Source: Cinclus cinclus (taxonomy: Eukaryota > Chordata > Aves > Passeriformes > Cinclidae). Taken from it: a DNA stretch of 64,000 bases. The stretch's first letter is position 1. Each line of letters begins with the position of its first letter. Below are positions 61,101 to 64,000 of the stretch, one piece after another. The position numbers were made by a program, and so were the translations under genes. The notes under the pieces were generated by a model. It saw only the letters and a list, made by a program, of their open reading frames with translations. It searched no databases and was not told where the DNA came from. Location of the stretch: positions 54,930,006-54,994,005 of the forward strand of contig NC_085047.1 in NCBI RefSeq assembly GCF_963662255.1. The letters are read 5' to 3'.

Positions 61101-64000
61101 GACACAAAAGTATCAGGAGACTTTGGATCTTCAAAGATACCAAATGAGAAAAGCTTTCTGTTTTCAAAACCAAACACTGAGGATGTGAAATGAACACTAG
61201 TTCTGCAGGAAGTTCTCTTGCTCCTCCTTGCCTAGATCCAGACCTAAAATAGGACCTAAGGTACAAAGGAGAGGGTGTAAAGCAAATTTTTATGACTGTT
61301 TGCAAATCTATTCTCACGGTAAGTCCTACACCGTGGGTAATTAGGATGTGTCTACCTTCCAGAGGAAACTTCCACTGTGTCTGGGGCTGTATGTGCAAAT
61401 TGCCCAAGGTTAACCATTTCAGCTTGTATCAGCAAAGTTAAGCACCACCTAACTGCAACCTCCATCTGCTATAATCTCTGTCCTCACAGAAGCAAATGCA
61501 GGCAGCAGATCCTCCTTCATCACACAGTGGTCTCAGTAACTGAGAGCACGGTACAGGAGAGCTGCAGCCTCCAGCTGAGGAAAGGCAGACTGGAAAGCTG
61601 AAAGATGAACTGCATTGGATCATACAGGAACTAAGAGAAGGGGAAGCAAAAGCATCCATTTCCCTGGTGAATCCACACTTGGATTCAAATTTCATTATCT
61701 TTTCCGCTCCCTGAGTTCTGTCTGCTGGGGTATCATCTTTCCTGCACCAGTTGGGAGGATAGAATGTGAGCAAGAGTGTAGCAGTGTAGGGAGAGAGGAG
61801 AAAAATGCGTCCCTTTTCATGTGACTGAAGTTCTGGTGATAGGGGTGTTCTGCGGGGGGGAAAAGCACTCAATTACTTTCTTTTCATGCAGCATTTGGGA
61901 TCTCTCCCTTTTTCTCTGCAATTCCAAAACAAAAGGGGACAGATGCCACTGCAGTTCTTTCTGGCATTATGCTATAATTTAGAGAGTCCTCTTAGCTTCT
62001 GAGAGACAGACCAAGAGCCTAGCTTAGCAGAGGATTCAGTACCATAGACAAAGAAATAGCAGAGATGCTAAAGGACGGGATTTTTCATTCCCATGTGAAA
62101 CATTTCAAATTGCGCTGTCTCCACCCTCTGCTACCTGACTCTGGAGGCAGAATCTCAGCCTCTAATAAGAGGTTCTGGATTCCATTCCTGGCACTTTCCA
62201 CACTACTCTAGGTATTCAGTGATGAACTTCTCAGTTTACAGAATCTGGCATTTATAAAAAAGTTTTTCTCCTCTAATGGTCCCCGTGGAAATTAGCCCTC
62301 TGCAGGTCAAGGCTTTGTTAACATTCATTGCTGGACTTAAGACACTGGGTTGTGGTTTTAAAAAAAAAGAGACAATTGCAGTTTTGGAAGGAGGAGGAAA
62401 ATTATGTCTTGGCATGTGGTTCACTCTTCATGCTAGGTCAGCCCTAAAATGCTGACTTTTAGACTGGTAAATGTTGCCAAAATAGTTGTGGCAGTTTCTC
62501 ACATAGACTGTTGGGTTGTTTGGATTTTTAAAGGTTATGATAAGGTCAGTTTCATTTGTGGTAGGTCTCAAGCCAGACACCCAACCTCCAAAAGTTCTAC
62601 AATTTTGAGGTAAAATACAACTGTGCAGTAAAAAGCTATTTCTTCAAAGCACCAAGGTGAGTTTTTTCAGTGAAGTTTAAGGGAGCTTTGTTCCCAGATC
62701 CCAGTCTTTTAAGTTTCATTTGAAAACTGTAGCACACATACTCCTACCCAAGTTCATGGTACAGTACAACAAATACTCATTTTATAAGCAAATTGCTCTG
62801 TTTTTACTTGAATTCTAGTATATTAATGTTTTTATGGAAAACTTCTAGCACTCAGTAACAGCTGCTATAAAAACTTGACTATTTGGAGTCCTTTTCAGTA
62901 TCATCCTGTAGACCAGAACTCTGTGGGAGTACAAGAGAAAACAGAGCTGCACCCCATCCCTGCTCAGGCTTCTGGTTGGTTCAGGCTTGACCAATATGGG
63001 CAATGAAAATCCCTTTCCAGGAGAAGTAAAGTGGAGGTGACTGTGTATTATGGACATGAGGAATTAATCTTGCCCTCACATTGCAACAATCACATTCAGA
63101 CAGATCTTTCAAGTGGATGTAATCGGTGGTTTGCTGTGTGAAGGTGCCAGGATCAACACCCAGGATTGGACTTTAGGTCAGTGGCTCTGTGCCAGGCAAT
63201 GCTGAGTCAGTCCTCAATCTCTGTGAGTGCACTGCCCAGTGCTCACATCCTAGTTAAGCATGAGAGGTGAGACTTTGCTGCAAACTTTGACCCAGCCCTT
63301 ACTGGTGAGAGAGAACATAGTAGGGCTTAGCACCAGTTTGGGCAGCCCTGAGGGTGGAAACCTTGATGTACAAGGGCTACATGCCGTGGTGAAGGCAGGT
63401 GGAGGTCATGCACTTGAATTCCCCTTTTTCTGGTCACCAGCTGGTGGTGTTACACTGCACCTCTTCCTTGGTGCTCTGCAAGAAGAGAGAGCACAATCCA
63501 AACAAAGCCATCTCTATCTTCTCTAGGACTAAGGAGGTGCTTTCAAGATATCAGGGGATGGGTAGAGGCCTAAAAATTTGCAAATTTCCAAGTACTCTTA
63601 GCTCACTTGGCCACAGACCACTGATTTGTGCTGGCTGACAGAGTATGGAGCTGTCTTCTGTGGACTTGCTGAGGTAGGGAGGCAGTGCTTGATCTAGAGT
63701 ATGAGTCTGGTGATGCTTGAGTGTTTGCCTTGTTTCTCTGTTGGTGGAAGTGTTAAGAGTATACTGGCACACATCCACTTAAGCACAGTGGAAATGTTTC
63801 AGCTGACACATTTAAAGAAGCGCTAGCCAGTGTCATGGGGTGCCACATGTGTGGAAAGTATACCAGGAAAGCAGGCAGTGGAGTTGTTGTCACTTTTATG
63901 AGGTCAGTGAGACAGTTCTGGCTTCTAGTGAGTGTCCTGAACCCTTCACATATACTCAGTGAATGATTATTATAGTCAGAAAAGCACTCCTATATCGGTA
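58151..64000. other. Upstream intergenic sequence, no gene recognised
   Basis: AT-rich DNA 5' of FAM124A. It contains the A/C composite tract (58596-58689), another A-rich run at 59025-59047 and a perfect 10-bp inverted repeat at 60390-60422. None of the short open frames shows a recognisable domain. In human the neighbour on this side is GUCY1B2 at a considerable distance (from memory), and no guanylate-cyclase motif is visible here. Confidence 0.6.
58596..58689 (+). repeat. A-rich/C-run composite tract upstream of FAM124A
   Basis: About 94 bp contain only A and C: A19, CCCC, A6, CCC, A7, CCCCC, then (AAAC)n-like units, A12 and CCCC. It lies about 0.45 kb beyond the edge of the FAM124A CpG island. 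Confidence 0.95.

Noticed and set aside
1..64000. A prokaryotic-type defence system, CRISPR array or phage
   Set aside because: The window is vertebrate DNA with spliced exons, LINEs and an LTR. No array of spaced direct repeats or phage gene order is present.

Overview
This window is vertebrate nuclear DNA and most likely comes from a bird. The evidence is CR1-type LINE copies carrying the typical avian CR1 3' end, an LTR of a kind common in bird genomes, and long AT-rich introns. Two short CpG islands are the only strongly GC-rich stretches. A songbird is plausible, but the sequence alone does not prove it. I see no bacterial operon, CRISPR array, tRNA or rRNA.

The one protein-coding gene I can fully support is FAM124A. 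It lies on the minus strand with four coding exons: 57872-57814, 47183-47152 (a 32-nt micro-exon), 31338-30599 and 22074-21277. All three junctions have GT donors and AG acceptors, and the frames join without a stop. The spliced product is 542 aa, close to the roughly 546 aa I recall for human FAM124A. The start codon sits in a perfect GCCGCCATGG context inside a CpG-island promoter (about 57.3-58.15 kb). FAM124 proteins have no established biochemical activity.

Layout from left to right. 1-11.6 kb is intergenic, downstream of FAM124A, with an LTR-like block at 5.13-6.15 kb, a poly-G tract and a perfect (GGAAA)31 array. 11.64-12.14 kb is a second, orphan CpG island with a GC box and a strong minus-strand splice donor. 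It is probably the promoter and first exon of an unidentified transcript running left. 12.5-20.7 kb holds a CA microsatellite and at least three degraded CR1/L3-type LINE copies. 21.3-58.1 kb is FAM124A, whose introns (8.5, 15.8 and 10.6 kb) contain further CR1 fragments and one LTR. 58.2-64 kb is upstream intergenic DNA in which I recognise no gene.

In human, FAM124A lies between GUCY1B2/RNASEH2B on its 5' side and SERPINE3/INTS6 on its 3' side (from memory). If that order holds here, SERPINE3/INTS6 would lie to the left and GUCY1B2 to the right, but I could not recognise exons of any of them. I found no new biological system. The best leads are the orphan CpG island, the FAM124A micro-exon and the long pure pentanucleotide array.
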